DNA of 64,000 nt, taken from NCBI GenBank assembly GCA_016793885.1, contig JAEUHE010000183.1:1-64000 (forward strand), read 5' to 3'. A program made the translations under genes and the position numbers. Below, piece by piece: positions 53,458-62,349 of the stretch. Position 1 is the first letter of the stretch; each line of letters opens with the position of its first letter. The notes beneath the pieces were generated by a model. It saw nothing but the letters and a program-made list of their open reading frames with translations, ran no database searches and was not told the DNA's origin. Origin of the DNA: Verrucomicrobiales bacterium. GTDB taxonomy: Bacteria; Verrucomicrobiota; Verrucomicrobiia; Limisphaerales; UBA11320.

Positions 53458-54753
53458 TCAGCCCAACTTCCACTCACCGCGATAGTTGACTGCTTTGAGC
53501 AGTTTGTCGGCGGTCGGATCATCGATAACCTGTTCGCTTTTCGGATCCCACTTCAAGGCTCGACCCAGGGCGGCGGAAACGTATCCGAGATGGCCCGGCG
53601 TGATCGAACGATGGGCGGTCTCGGCGGGCGCGATGCATTCCTTGCGGGATCGAACCCCCTCGAGGAAGTTCGCATGATGATCTCCGGAGACATAGGCCTT
53701 GATGGGGCCCCGGTTGAAATCGGGACGAATCCATTCCTCATTGGAGGCTTCAATCTTGCCGCGATCCACGAAAATCCAACCGTTTTGCCCAACCCACTTG
53801 GTGCCCATCCGGTTTTTGTTGGAAAGGGAAGAAGTGATGCCCCCTTCGAACTCGCACTTGACCTCGTAGTTGATGGGATTGTCCCACATTCCCTTCTCGG
53901 GATAGGTAAATCCGACAGCCTCGACTTTGGTCGGTCCGCTCTTGTCCATTCCGAGGCCCCAATGAGCGATGTCGTTATGATGGCCGATCCAGTCCATGAG
54001 CTGTCCGCCGCCGTAGTCCAAGCACCATCTCCAATTCCAATGCAGGCGGTCCGGATGAAAGGGCAGATAGCGACTGGGGCCGCACCAGAGATCGTAGTCG
54101 AGGTCGGCGGGAATCGGGAGGCCGACCCTGCCTTCCTTGTCCGTTTTATTGCCAGTGGGCAGACCGATCTCGACATGCTGAATCTTGCCCAAAAGCCCAT
54201 TTTGAACCGCTTCCACGGCAATGCGAAAATTTCGGTCGGACCGCTGTTGCGAACCCGTCTGGAAGATCGCCTTCCGCTTGGCGACCTCCTTGTAGATAGC
54301 CTGGCCTTCGCCGAAGAGATGAGTGATAGGTTTCTCGCAATAGACATCCTTGCCGTTGCGCAGCGCTTCCATCACAGCCAAGGCATGCCAATGATCTGGC
54401 GTGCCCACGATAACTGCATCAATGTCACGACGCGCGCACAGTTCCCGAAAATCGCGATAAGCGTCGCAGCCTTTGTAAACACCGCTGTCCTTCTTTTCAG
54501 CGTAGTATTTCTCTACATTGGCCTTAACGGAATTACGGCTCGCAGACACGTCACAGACGGCCACGATTTGGAAGCCGCTCCGTTTCATCATGCTGTTCAT
54601 CACCCCAGTTCCTTGGCCTCCCGCTCCAACGAGTCCAACATTGACACGTTCACCGGGTGAGATGGTCTTGCCTTGTCCGAGGGCTGAGGAGGGAATGAAC
54701 GTGGGAGCCACAATGGCCCCCGCCGCTAGTTTGACAAATTGCCTTCGCTTCAT
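53458..54753 (-). CDS. Tat-exported Gfo/Idh/MocA-family oxidoreductase
   Basis: A 431-residue protein. Twin-arginine signal MKRRQFVKLAAGAIVAPTFI. Rossmann motif VGLVGAGGQGTG (39-50), then VGTPDHWHALAV and DVYCEKPIT (EKP at 140-142). The C-terminal domain has DLDYDLWCGPSRYLPFHPDR and WNWRWCLDYGGGQLMDWIGH. It differs from the 42862-44220 protein along most of its length, so this is a distinct paralogue rather than a recent duplicate. A large plus-strand frame over the same DNA is an antisense shadow. Substrate unknown; a periplasmic sugar or cyclitol is likely for the family. Confidence 0.92.
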   Translation of the reverse strand: MKRRQFVKLAAGAIVAPTFIPSSALGQGKTISPGERVNVGLVGAGGQGTGVMNSMMKRSGFQIVAVCDVSASRNSVKANVEKYYAEKKDSGVYKGCDAYRDFRELCARRDIDAVIVGTPDHWHALAVMEALRNGKDVYCEKPITHLFGEGQAIYKEVAKRKAIFQTGSQQRSDRNFRIAVEAVQNGLLGKIQHVEIGLPTGNKTDKEGRVGLPIPADLDYDLWCGPSRYLPFHPDRLHWNWRWCLDYGGGQLMDWIGHHNDIAHWGLGMDKSGPTKVEAVGFTYPEKGMWDNPINYEVKCEFEGGITSSLSNKNRMGTKWVGQNGWIFVDRGKIEASNEEWIRPDFNRGPIKAYVSGDHHANFLEGVRSRKECIAPAETAHRSITPGHLGYVSAALGRALKWDPKSEQVIDDPTADKLLKAVNYRGEWKLG

Positions 54754-54831
54754 GTGACGAAAGGTATCCGCTCATTCCCCCACTTCAACGAAAATGTACA
54801 GATGTCTGTTCGGAGGCAGACCGGGGTGTGA

Positions 54832-57090
54832 TTATTTCTCGGAGAGGACTTCGTCCGGGAGCATGCTCCCGCGCCAGACTTTGAAGTGGTGCGGGATCGT
54901 GCTGCTGGCGGTCAGGTCCCAAAGGGATGTTTTCATCTGGCGCAACGCCAGCACGGAGAGAATCTCGCCCGAAATCCAACCCGTCTCCATGCTGTAAAGG
55001 CTCCACCCGATGTCGGCATCGCTACCCCAGTATTCCCAGCGACGATAGTCGAACCCGCGGAACCATCCACCGTCGAGCTGAGGCTGGGCTTCGCTCTTCA
55101 CCTGCACTCGGCATAAGAAACGCACGATCTTGTCTGCAGCCTCGCGATAGAGCTCCTCGCCGGTGGCCGCAAAGGCTTCGTGTAGGCCCACCAGGGCGAA
55201 GTTCACGGTGTAGAGTAAGTCGGTGTTCGGATCCCCGTTGGCTTGAACAAGGGTGGTCTCCCCGGTGCCATACGCTTCGTTGCTGGCGGGACCCTGTTTG
55301 ATCTTCGTAAGGATCGCACCGCAGGGATCCATGTCGCTGGTGAGATCCGTCGCCATGCGCCGCAGCCACTCCCGATGTTCCGGCGTATCGTCCAACCGGA
55401 CCAACCAAGCCAGCGCCAGCAGCATCCGGGCGCGCTCCTGATTGTACTGGTCGTTGGTCGCCGACCACCCTTGCGGATAGGTCTCCATCATTCGTCGGAT
55501 GCCTTTGGTGGCGCGCTCCCGGAAGAGTGGGAATCCGGTGGCTTTGGCCCCCCACAGAAGACATGCCTGCACGTAGGACTGGTAGTGCGGCGACAGGTCT
55601 TCGGACGCCCCCTTGAAGAGGTGTTCCCACCCTCCACTGGCCAGGGCTGGCAGCTCAGTGTGCGGAACGGTGAAGCCCTTGCGCCCGGTCAGTCGCAGCA
55701 TCGCGAGAAGCTGCTGAGTCAATCGTTCGTCGAAGCGATCGGTCCGTAATGCTGCTGCGGTTCGTAGCAAGCCAAGCCAGGCCCGCGCGTTGTCATCGGC
55801 CCACAACTGGTGATACCCGTGCGCACCGCCGAAGTATCGCGGAACGTCGTTCCACCCCGCTAGGCCGAAGGCCGCATGCTTCGGATCGGTAAACGCTCCG
55901 GTGTAGAGCACCGATTGACTCGTCAGCCAGTCGGCGAGATTCGATCCGATGCGGGTAAATTCCGGCTGGTTCAGCACGGAACCCGCCAGAGCGAGCGCTC
56001 CGGCCGATTCACCGTGATTGTCCGCGCGACGCCACCACAGCACCGATTGCGATCCGTCGTAGTAGATCTTCGAACGAAATCCCTCGAGCAAACCCAGACT
56101 GCCATCACCGGTTGCCGTGTCCCTAGGCACCCCAGGTCCCGCGCGATGGCCATCGGGCCAGTCCGCGGTAGCTGGGCCTTGATTGGACGGGCGATCGTAA
56201 CGCGCCCGCCACGACGGATGAACCAGTAGACCAGACTTTCGATACCACTCGGCTCCGCGCTGCAGAGCCCGTCGTTCCACATCCGCCGGCAACCCAGCCT
56301 CCCGGCCGAACGATGGATGGACGGTCGGTTTCCAACGAAGCGTCGGGACTTCGGCATCCGGCTGCACCCACTTCAGGATCATCCGCCACACCGGCTCCCA
56401 GGCATCCAAAGGCGCATAGCGAGCTGTCACGAACTGGCTGAGCTTGGTGGTCGCGACCAACACTCCGCCACCAGGAAGCTCGAAAAGGATTGGGTAAACG
56501 TTGGTTTTCGGGAGCCCATACAACGCGTCGTCATAACCTGCGACCCGGGCGATCACGACATGCGGCTGGGCGGCCTCGACAGGCAGATAGTGGCAATCGT
56601 GAATCATCAGGATGCGCATTTCTTTCAGCGCGGCGCCGAAGGCGTCGCCGACCACGACCGTTCGTTCCAGGATGTTACCCCAGTGGCCGGTCTTCAGGGT
56701 CGCTGGTGCGCCAAGTTTTAGCGCGGGAACGAACGATGGGTATTCCACGTAGAGCCGAAGCTTCTTGTCGCGGACCTGATCAAACCATTCGGGAGTGACG
56801 CGAGTGGTTTGCTGCGGATACTGATCCGCCAGCACCAGCACGCCGGCACCCTCCGGTGACTGCTTCACGGCGGCGGCAGCATCGTCGAATCGTTCCACTT
56901 TTGCCCCGGCATCTTGTAGCACGCGGACGACATCGTTGTCGGCCCGGGCGACGATGCGCCAGGACAGCTCAGCTCCGGTAGCCTGCGTCACGAAGTAGCC
57001 GGACAACCACAGGAGGATAAGGTGGACGATGCGTTTCCGTCCGTAACAGGTTGGCTGGGTCATGCCAAGGGTGCGATCAAGGACATTCAT
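54832..57090 (-). CDS. Exported protein: ThuA/GATase-like N-terminus and (alpha/alpha)-barrel C-terminus
   Basis: A 752-residue protein. A hydrophobic leader (RIVHLILLWLSGYFVTQATG) is followed by residues 40-270 with an alternating beta/alpha pattern (GVLVLADQYPQQ, LRLYVEYPSFVPALKLGAPA, HDCHYLPVEAAQPHVVIARV, PILFELPGGGVLVATTKLSQ). This fits the glutamine-amidotransferase-like fold also used by ThuA and beta-galactosidase trimerisation domains. From about 290 to 730 helices with aromatic, glycine-containing turns (ESAGALALAGSVLNQPEFTR, YHQLWADDNARAWLGLLRTA, NTDLLYTVNFALVGLHEAFA, DIGWSLYSMETGWISGEILS) suggest an (alpha/alpha)6 toroid as in glycoside hydrolases/lyases. I do not recognise a characterised family. 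ATG 57063 is an alternative start, closer to the leader. Role in glycan breakdown is inferred from fold and neighbours. Confidence 0.6.
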   Translation of the reverse strand: MNVLDRTLGMTQPTCYGRKRIVHLILLWLSGYFVTQATGAELSWRIVARADNDVVRVLQDAGAKVERFDDAAAAVKQSPEGAGVLVLADQYPQQTTRVTPEWFDQVRDKKLRLYVEYPSFVPALKLGAPATLKTGHWGNILERTVVVGDAFGAALKEMRILMIHDCHYLPVEAAQPHVVIARVAGYDDALYGLPKTNVYPILFELPGGGVLVATTKLSQFVTARYAPLDAWEPVWRMILKWVQPDAEVPTLRWKPTVHPSFGREAGLPADVERRALQRGAEWYRKSGLLVHPSWRARYDRPSNQGPATADWPDGHRAGPGVPRDTATGDGSLGLLEGFRSKIYYDGSQSVLWWRRADNHGESAGALALAGSVLNQPEFTRIGSNLADWLTSQSVLYTGAFTDPKHAAFGLAGWNDVPRYFGGAHGYHQLWADDNARAWLGLLRTAAALRTDRFDERLTQQLLAMLRLTGRKGFTVPHTELPALASGGWEHLFKGASEDLSPHYQSYVQACLLWGAKATGFPLFRERATKGIRRMMETYPQGWSATNDQYNQERARMLLALAWLVRLDDTPEHREWLRRMATDLTSDMDPCGAILTKIKQGPASNEAYGTGETTLVQANGDPNTDLLYTVNFALVGLHEAFAATGEELYREAADKIVRFLCRVQVKSEAQPQLDGGWFRGFDYRRWEYWGSDADIGWSLYSMETGWISGEILSVLALRQMKTSLWDLTASSTIPHHFKVWRGSMLPDEVLSEK

Positions 57091-57594
57091 TTCTGATCAG
57101 TAACGGAGGTTTGCGTGGATCGGACGAGGTGTCAGGCCGATCGACCAGATTTCGGCTAGGAAAAGTCATACTGTAGCGGAGTTGCCAAAGCAAATCCCTT
57201 CGCGACGAAAGGATGGTGAGTGTCATGTGTCAATGCCGGATGGAGCAGTTGGATGGGACTTCGGGAGGGTCGCCGAAGTAGCTCTTGAGTGCTACGCAGA
57301 GACGATCTCATTTCCCTCCGGGATTTTGGGGTACTCCGCTGCGCTAAGGTCTCCGAAGGCGGTAAAAGCGGGTCGGCTGAAGCATCCACGGGAGACGTCG
57401 CCAAGGTAGGGAGAGACTCCGTCGAGCCCATGCATGCCCAATGTTTGAAAAGGAGACATGAGTCACGGCGAAAAGCCACGATGGGTGATCGAAGTCAAAA
57501 GACTTTAACGGGCTGCCCTGTTGCTTGGAGGCGAGCCTGGGGCCATTGAAGGCTCGACGAGATCAGAACTCCTCCTCCATTTCACTTTCTAGGT
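57091..57594. other. Gap with no recognisable gene
   Basis: Frames on both strands are low-complexity. Small hairpins (CTTCGG-CCGAAG near 57260; GTAGC-GCTAC near 57280) and phrases such as GACTCCGTCGAGCCCATG suggest decayed repeat DNA. No pair within the window proves a family. Confidence 0.4.
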
Positions 57595-57819
57595 TCAACA
57601 GGGCTGATGGCCCCAGTCGTTCTCCTTCAGGTCCTTTTCATACAGGGCCATCTGTTCCTCCGCCGATAGCTTCGCTGGAGGCGTCGCCTCGCCCAAGCAT
57701 GCAGAGTCTGCTTCACTCACTAGGGGCGACCCGGTGCCATTGGCAGTGGTGCGGGCCTTAGTGTCCCCAGGGGTGTTCGACACAGAATCGGGCGCATCCT
57801 CATGTCCCTTGTTCGTCAT
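57595..57819 (-). CDS. Small hypothetical protein ending DWGHQPC
   Basis: Function not recognised. ATG 57819 gives 74 residues, mostly polar and disordered-looking, ending in a helix and a distinctive tail (KLSAEEQMALYEKDLKENDW then GHQPC). The tail looks conserved-type rather than random, which is the main reason to call it. A GTG at 57942 would extend the frame over sequence that includes the direct repeat GTCACGATCG (57854-57863 and 57878-57887), more likely an upstream regulatory site. Confidence 0.45.
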   Translation of the reverse strand: MTNKGHEDAPDSVSNTPGDTKARTTANGTGSPLVSEADSACLGEATPPAKLSAEEQMALYEKDLKENDWGHQPC

Positions 57820-57853
57820 AACAAACGCCAAATTAGCCTGAAAGGACGGCCCT

Positions 57854-57887
57854 GTCACGATCGTTCCTCCCTTTGAAGTCACGATCG
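57854..57887. promoter_or_regulatory. Direct repeat GTCACGATCG x2, 24-bp spacing
   Basis: Two identical 10-mers, two helical turns plus a few bases apart, 35-70 bp upstream of the proposed 57819 start. This is the arrangement expected of a tandem activator or sigma/regulator binding site, but no regulator is known. Confidence 0.35.
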
Positions 57888-57938
57888 CGGGCCGAAAACA
57901 CTTTTCGCCCCCCCCATCTACCGCAGCCCAACCAAGGC

Positions 57939-58359
57939 TCACACTTCGTTCGGAATGCGGTAATGCTTCCGATACGCCGGCTTCAGCAGCGCGTTGGCCG
58001 CGTCGCTAGTCGTGTCCGAGCCAGGCATCCCAGTCGAGGTCAGGTGGCGGTTCGCGGTCGGCGATTCGCTGAGGCACACGTTTCTGGACCTTTTCGAGAT
58101 CCTTCATGATGCCTGCGCCGCGATCCTTCCAGATGTCGCAGACGTACTTGAACTCGACTCCGGGCAATCGCGACATCCCGCCCGAATGGGATGCCGCGCG
58201 CCCGCCCGCGCCGATGAGCGCGAGGACGATCTGGTCACCCACGCTTTGGGCGCGGGCGATGCGGGGAAAGCTGAGCGCGGCTGAACCGGCGGCGAGAGTG
58301 GCGCTAACCTTTCCGGATGACGCAATGAAATGACGGCGGGCGATGGGTTTTTCGAACCG
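57939..58359 (-). pseudogene. Gfo/Idh/MocA oxidoreductase pseudogene with large internal deletion
   Basis: Reading back from 58359 gives a Tat-type leader without a proper ATG (RFEKPIARRHFIASSGKVSA, ending SFPRIARAQ). The Rossmann start follows (GDQIVLALIGAGGRAASHSG, VEFKYVCDIWKDRGAGIMKD). At VQKRVPQRIADR it jumps directly to the mid-protein string PPPDLDWDAWLGHD and stops. In another frame the family C-terminus follows (SDTTSDAANALLKPAYRKHY, RIPNEV, stop 57939-57941). About 140 of some 430 expected codons remain. It is a relic of a third family member in this window. Confidence 0.8.
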
Positions 58360-58393
58360 AGCGCCGCAAGTCGTCGCATGATCCGGTTGCGCG

Positions 58394-59416
58394 TTATCTA
58401 TAGGCCGAGACCGGCTTCGGAACGACGCCGAGTTGCTTGTAGTTGAAACCGCTGTCGAGCGGCTGGTAAGTGCCGACGATGTCCACGCTGCGAGTCGGGG
58501 TGATAGCGGATTCCAGGCCCATACCCCAATAGGCGGCGTTGATAATGAGCCGGCGCAGCCCGGCGGACTGCAGATCGTGCGCGCTGCCCATGGTGGTGTG
58601 AAACACGCGAGCCTGCTTGCCTTCGCTGGTCTGCCAATACTTGAACCACGCGACGGGCAGCGGCTCCAGCTTCGGATTCGGCGGGTCGTCGGGTTTCCGG
58701 CCCAGGAGCGGCTGGCCCCAGACCAACGCGGTGCAATTGGTGGGCAGGCTCGTGCCTTCCTTGTAGGTGCGGTACACGTCCGACTTGCCCCAGATGTTGC
58801 TCACGCCGATCAAGATGGGATGATCTTTTTGTTGGGGCACGATGGTGCCGCGAGTGGAGTCGGCCTGCCAGCGGCCGTGGTGCTCCAAGAACGATCCACC
58901 GAGCACATCCTCGCCCCAGCGGACCTGCTTCCCGTTGATCTTATAGGGCAACGCGGCGTGAAAGCCGTGGTTGCCCGTCCGGATGGACATGATGGGCCGG
59001 CCGGAATCGATATACTTCACGATGAGCTGGCGTTCCGACAAGGGGAGCGTGAGCAGGCGGGGAAAGAAAATGACGAGATCGGCCAAGGCGAGTTGCTCCA
59101 GGCCGGGAATGTGATGCTCTTTGAACTCCTTACCTTTCTCAGGATAGACCGGCATCGTGGGATCGACTTCGCCCTTTTCGTTCACCGCGAACAATACCGT
59201 GCAGTCGAAGCCGTGATGCTGGCTGAGAATCTTCGCCATCATGGGCATCGATTCCTCGCTGCGATACTCCTGATCGGCGGCGATCAGCACGATGCGCTTG
59301 CCCCTGCCCGGGCCGTCACCGCCGGTGTATGTCAGCCATGGCGTGCCGTTATCGGCCGACGCGACGACGGCGAACCCGAGCAGCGCCGCTCGGAAGAGAT
59401 GTCGGTTCATTTTCAT
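58394..59416 (-). CDS. Exported ThuA-like domain protein
   Basis: Starting at ATG 59416 gives 340 residues with signal peptide MKMNRHLFRAALLGFAVVAS. A GTG at 59440 overlaps the preceding stop (GTGA) and may also be used. The ThuA/GATase-like fold is seen as KRIVLIAADQEYRSEESMPM, GFDCTVLFAVNEKGEVDPTM, LADLVIFFPRLLTLPLSERQ, GRPIMSIRTGNHGFH and ARVFHTTMGSAHDLQSAGLR. The closing RRLIINAAYWGMGLE is characteristic. ThuA-like proteins accompany sugar utilisation genes; catalysis is unproven. Coupled to the FG-GAP gene upstream on the same strand. Confidence 0.85.
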   Translation of the reverse strand: MKMNRHLFRAALLGFAVVASADNGTPWLTYTGGDGPGRGKRIVLIAADQEYRSEESMPMMAKILSQHHGFDCTVLFAVNEKGEVDPTMPVYPEKGKEFKEHHIPGLEQLALADLVIFFPRLLTLPLSERQLIVKYIDSGRPIMSIRTGNHGFHAALPYKINGKQVRWGEDVLGGSFLEHHGRWQADSTRGTIVPQQKDHPILIGVSNIWGKSDVYRTYKEGTSLPTNCTALVWGQPLLGRKPDDPPNPKLEPLPVAWFKYWQTSEGKQARVFHTTMGSAHDLQSAGLRRLIINAAYWGMGLESAITPTRSVDIVGTYQPLDSGFNYKQLGVVPKPVSAYR

Positions 59417-59436
59417 TACGGATATCGGACCTACTC

Positions 59437-60633
59437 TCACCGTTTGGCACCCAGGTTCTCATACCAAACCACATTGCCCGATGCGCGGCCGGCGTTCAGT
59501 AAATCGCCGTCGCCATCCCCATCCATGTCCACGGTGCGCAAATCATAGCTCTCCTGGTTGTCGTCCAATGTATGAATGGTGAATTTGCCTCTGCCGTCGT
59601 TTTCATACCAGCGGACCCACTTACTCTCGTAACCGCAGGACGCGGCATCCGTGTCGCCGTCCCCGTCGTGATCAAAAACGGTCAGGCTGTGAGGTTGGCG
59701 AATCTCGGTGTCGATCTGATGGATGTTCCAGCCGGGGTTTTCGAACCACAGCAGTCCTTTGCTGTGCCCACGGGATGCCAACCAGTCCACCTTGCCATCG
59801 CCATTCACATCGCACGGCAGGATGTTGGTCGCTGCCTCCTGATTCTCCGCCAGAATGACTTTCTTCCACGGGCCTTTGACGCCGTCTTTTCCGGGATTCT
59901 TCCAGAACGCAAACCAGTTGCCACCGGCGAAGGGTCCGCCCTTGGCCCCGACGGCGATTTCCTTCCAACCGTCGCCATCAATATCCCCGGCGCCCATGTA
60001 GTGGCTGCCTCCGCGGGCGTCCTTGTCAGCGAAGATGTGACGCTCCCATCTCTGCGCCGTGAGCGGCTCCTTCGGGATGCTGAACCAGGCAATGGAGTCG
60101 CCCAACCCCTTGTCAGGCTCGAAGTTGTTGATAATGAGATCCGCGCGACCGTCGTTATCGATGTCCGCACGGGTGATGCAATGGATGCCGACGATGTCAG
60201 GATCGATGAGGCGCGGGGTCCAGACGCGGTTAGCAAGACGCCCACGTCCCGGATTCTCCAACCAGATCGGAGCGGCATGCGACAGGGTACCCGCCCAATC
60301 CATGTCACCGTCGCCATCGACATCAATCACCTCGCTGTGAATGGCAGCGGCACCTTCGCCGCCTCCCTTGCCAAGGTAACGGTGAACGACGATTTCGCGC
60401 CAGTCCGGCGCCAGAAACAGGCTGACGCGTCCCTTGAAACTGGCAATGACGTCGAGCGCCTTGTCTCCGTTGGCATCAAGGGCGACGGCCGTGTAGCAGT
60501 CGCCCTGCTGAGTGATGAGATGCTTTCCCCAACCGGACCTCCTCTCCTGCGCCGTGGAGAAGGAGGCAAGGCTGGACGCGACCACGACGCAGGTGGCGAT
60601 GAATTTGAAAGTGTAGCAGGACGCGAATTTCAT
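59437..60633 (-). CDS. Exported FG-GAP/VCBS beta-propeller protein
   Basis: A 398-residue protein with signal peptide FIATCVVVASSLASFSTAQ. Seven-bladed-type FG-GAP repeats, each with a calcium loop: DANGDKALDVIASF, DVDGDGDMDWAGTL, DIDNDGRADLIINN, DIDGDGWKEIAVGA, DVNGDGKVDWLASR, DHDGDGDTDAASCG and DMDGDGDGDLLNAG. Each is followed by W-x-E/F-N-P/D (IWLENPGRG, LWFENPGW, RWYENDGRG, VWYENLG). It forms a single compact propeller, unlike the 1831-residue protein. Likely a periplasmic binding or structural protein paired with ThuA-like protein (about 4-nt overlap with its longest form). Confidence 0.88.
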   Translation of the reverse strand: MKFASCYTFKFIATCVVVASSLASFSTAQERRSGWGKHLITQQGDCYTAVALDANGDKALDVIASFKGRVSLFLAPDWREIVVHRYLGKGGGEGAAAIHSEVIDVDGDGDMDWAGTLSHAAPIWLENPGRGRLANRVWTPRLIDPDIVGIHCITRADIDNDGRADLIINNFEPDKGLGDSIAWFSIPKEPLTAQRWERHIFADKDARGGSHYMGAGDIDGDGWKEIAVGAKGGPFAGGNWFAFWKNPGKDGVKGPWKKVILAENQEAATNILPCDVNGDGKVDWLASRGHSKGLLWFENPGWNIHQIDTEIRQPHSLTVFDHDGDGDTDAASCGYESKWVRWYENDGRGKFTIHTLDDNQESYDLRTVDMDGDGDGDLLNAGRASGNVVWYENLGAKR

Positions 60634-60739
60634 GGTTGCATGTTTGGACGATGCCGACCGCGGCAGCGCTTCAAAAATGATATCAGCACTGGATTCAGAA
60701 GGGAATTCTCACTTTTTTACGCTGCTCAGCCTGTAAAGG

Positions 60740-61032
60740 TCATGCAGCGTGTGGACGCGCACGTCCTGCAATCGCGCCTTGGATCTGGCGGGTGCTGCCT
60801 TGATGAAGAGCCGACGCCAGATGGTTGAACGGCTTGAGATGAATCTGTCCGGTGCGGCGACCGAACAGAGGGCTTCGTTTCCCCAGCACCTCGCGCTCGA
60901 TGAACCTCAAGTAGGACCCGCACAGCACGAGAAAGAAGCTAGCTCTTTCCCACTCGACGGCGCCCATAGACGGGTATGAAGGCGCTCTTCGGAGCGGTCC
61001 AGGCTTCCTCGAGGAAGGCGAGTTCTCGCTGA
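60740..61032 (-). pseudogene. DUF234-type AAA ATPase pseudogene (internally deleted)
   Basis: Reading from 61030: DRQRELAFLEEAWTAPKSAF then IPVYGRRRVGKS, the N-terminus and Walker A of archaeal-ATPase/DUF234-type AAA proteins. A stop follows. In another frame the sequence resumes well downstream of Walker B with FFLVLCGSYLRFIEREVLGK, RSPLFGRRTGQIHLKPF, the conserved L-C-G-S ... P-L-x-G-R-R-T-G block of the same family. It degenerates after that. Over 350 codons are missing. The start overlaps the MFS stop, so the deletion left the remnant abutting that gene. Nothing else is seen in 60634-61035. Confidence 0.78.
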
Positions 61033-61035
61033 CGA

Positions 61036-62343
61036 TCATGTATCGAGCTTCTTTTCGGTGGTGTCAGGCGCCCACCAAATGACGATGAGCCCTAGAAGAT
61101 AGATAAGTCCGCAGGTCGCTCCGACTTTTGGATACGAACCGCCCATCGCGGCGAAAAGGCCACCGGCGGCCAATACACCCAGTGCAGTAGCGAAGCGGCC
61201 AACGTTATAAGCGATGCCGCTCCCGGCAGCGCGTACCCGCGTGGGAAACAGCTCCGGCAGATACAGGGGCAACCAGCCGAAGAACAACGTAGCGACGAAG
61301 CCCTGCGCGAACACGATGGGCAGGAATGACGCCTGCAGCGGCGCGGTGCCGAGGAACATCAATGACGTTATGGCCGTCGTGGCCGCGCTGATGATCGCGT
61401 AGGCACGGCGGCGTCCAAGCCAGGCGGCAATCTGTGCTCCAAAGAAGCTACCCATCACGGCGCCGAGCGCCCACCAACCCTGCGTGATAGCTTTGTAGCC
61501 CGCCTCAGCCGCGCCGCCGACCTTGTCCGCCCACGGAATCATCCACTTGCTCGCCGCCCACGCGCCAACCATGGGAACGGAGCCGAGAAGAATGCCGATT
61601 ACCGTGAGACGGAGCAGCGGCGGACGCAGGAGTTCGCGCAGGATCCCCTCAGAGCGTGCATTGGCAGAGGAGGCGAGGGAGCTCTGGCCTTCTTCGCCCA
61701 GAGCCCAGCGGGTCCCATTTCGTCTACCGTTGCGGGACGCCAGCCACAATGGCGACTCCGGAATCACCGTCAAGGCGAGCAAGCCGAGCACAGCGGGCGC
61801 GGCGGCGAGTTGAAAAATCCAACGCCAGGATTCCGGTGTGATGTGCCAGGTGCGGGCGATTTGCGAGAGCATGAGAATGCCGCCATTCAGGGCCGCGCCC
61901 ATGAGCCCGGCGATGATGGGACGCGACTTATCCGGCCAACACTCAGCGGCGAGAGCCACGGCATTCGGCCACACGCCGCCCACGCCCAGACCCACCATGA
62001 AACGCAGCACGAGCATTTGTTCCTGCGTTTTCACAAAGGCGCCAAGCCCGGCGAAGATCGAGTAAAACACCACGCTGACTCCGAGTGCCCGCGTGCGGCC
62101 AACCCGATCCCCCAGACTGCCAAGAACGATTCCCCCAACGGCCGCACCGAGCATCAGCGCTGCCGTGAATCGCGCAAACCAATCGCCGCCCAACGCCGGC
62201 GTGAAGGCGTCGCCCAGCAGGCTCTGCGATACAGACAGGGAAGCCACGGGCATCAGGCCCAACTCGACGCCATCGAACAGCAGGCCGCCGATGGCCGCGA
62301 ACAACACGACGAAACGCGAAGAGTTGGAAAGCGATGTGGCCAT
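61036..62343 (-). CDS. MFS transporter (sugar/organic acid type)
   Basis: A 435-residue protein with 12 hydrophobic segments. The MFS loop-2/3 motif is GSLGDRVGRTRALGVSVVFY, its second-half partner FGAQIAAWLGRRRAYAIISA, and segment 4 carries RFMVGLGVGGVWPNAVALAA. After segment 6 PESPLWLASR is the sugar-porter/aromatic-acid-type motif. The central loop (about 200-240) is short. It sits 6 nt downstream of the hydroxyisobutyrate-dehydrogenase-family gene on the same strand, so import of a hydroxyacid or sugar acid followed by NAD-linked oxidation is a reasonable guess. Inner membrane. Confidence 0.88.
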   Translation of the reverse strand: MATSLSNSSRFVVLFAAIGGLLFDGVELGLMPVASLSVSQSLLGDAFTPALGGDWFARFTAALMLGAAVGGIVLGSLGDRVGRTRALGVSVVFYSIFAGLGAFVKTQEQMLVLRFMVGLGVGGVWPNAVALAAECWPDKSRPIIAGLMGAALNGGILMLSQIARTWHITPESWRWIFQLAAAPAVLGLLALTVIPESPLWLASRNGRRNGTRWALGEEGQSSLASSANARSEGILRELLRPPLLRLTVIGILLGSVPMVGAWAASKWMIPWADKVGGAAEAGYKAITQGWWALGAVMGSFFGAQIAAWLGRRRAYAIISAATTAITSLMFLGTAPLQASFLPIVFAQGFVATLFFGWLPLYLPELFPTRVRAAGSGIAYNVGRFATALGVLAAGGLFAAMGGSYPKVGATCGLIYLLGLIVIWWAPDTTEKKLDT

Positions 62344-62349
62344 GCGTGC

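Noticed and set aside
52855-54660. 601-residue plus-strand open frame
   Set aside because: It lies antisense over the Gfo/Idh/MocA gene, has no family pattern, and its 5' part overlaps the split gene and repeat D. A shadow in GC-rich DNA.
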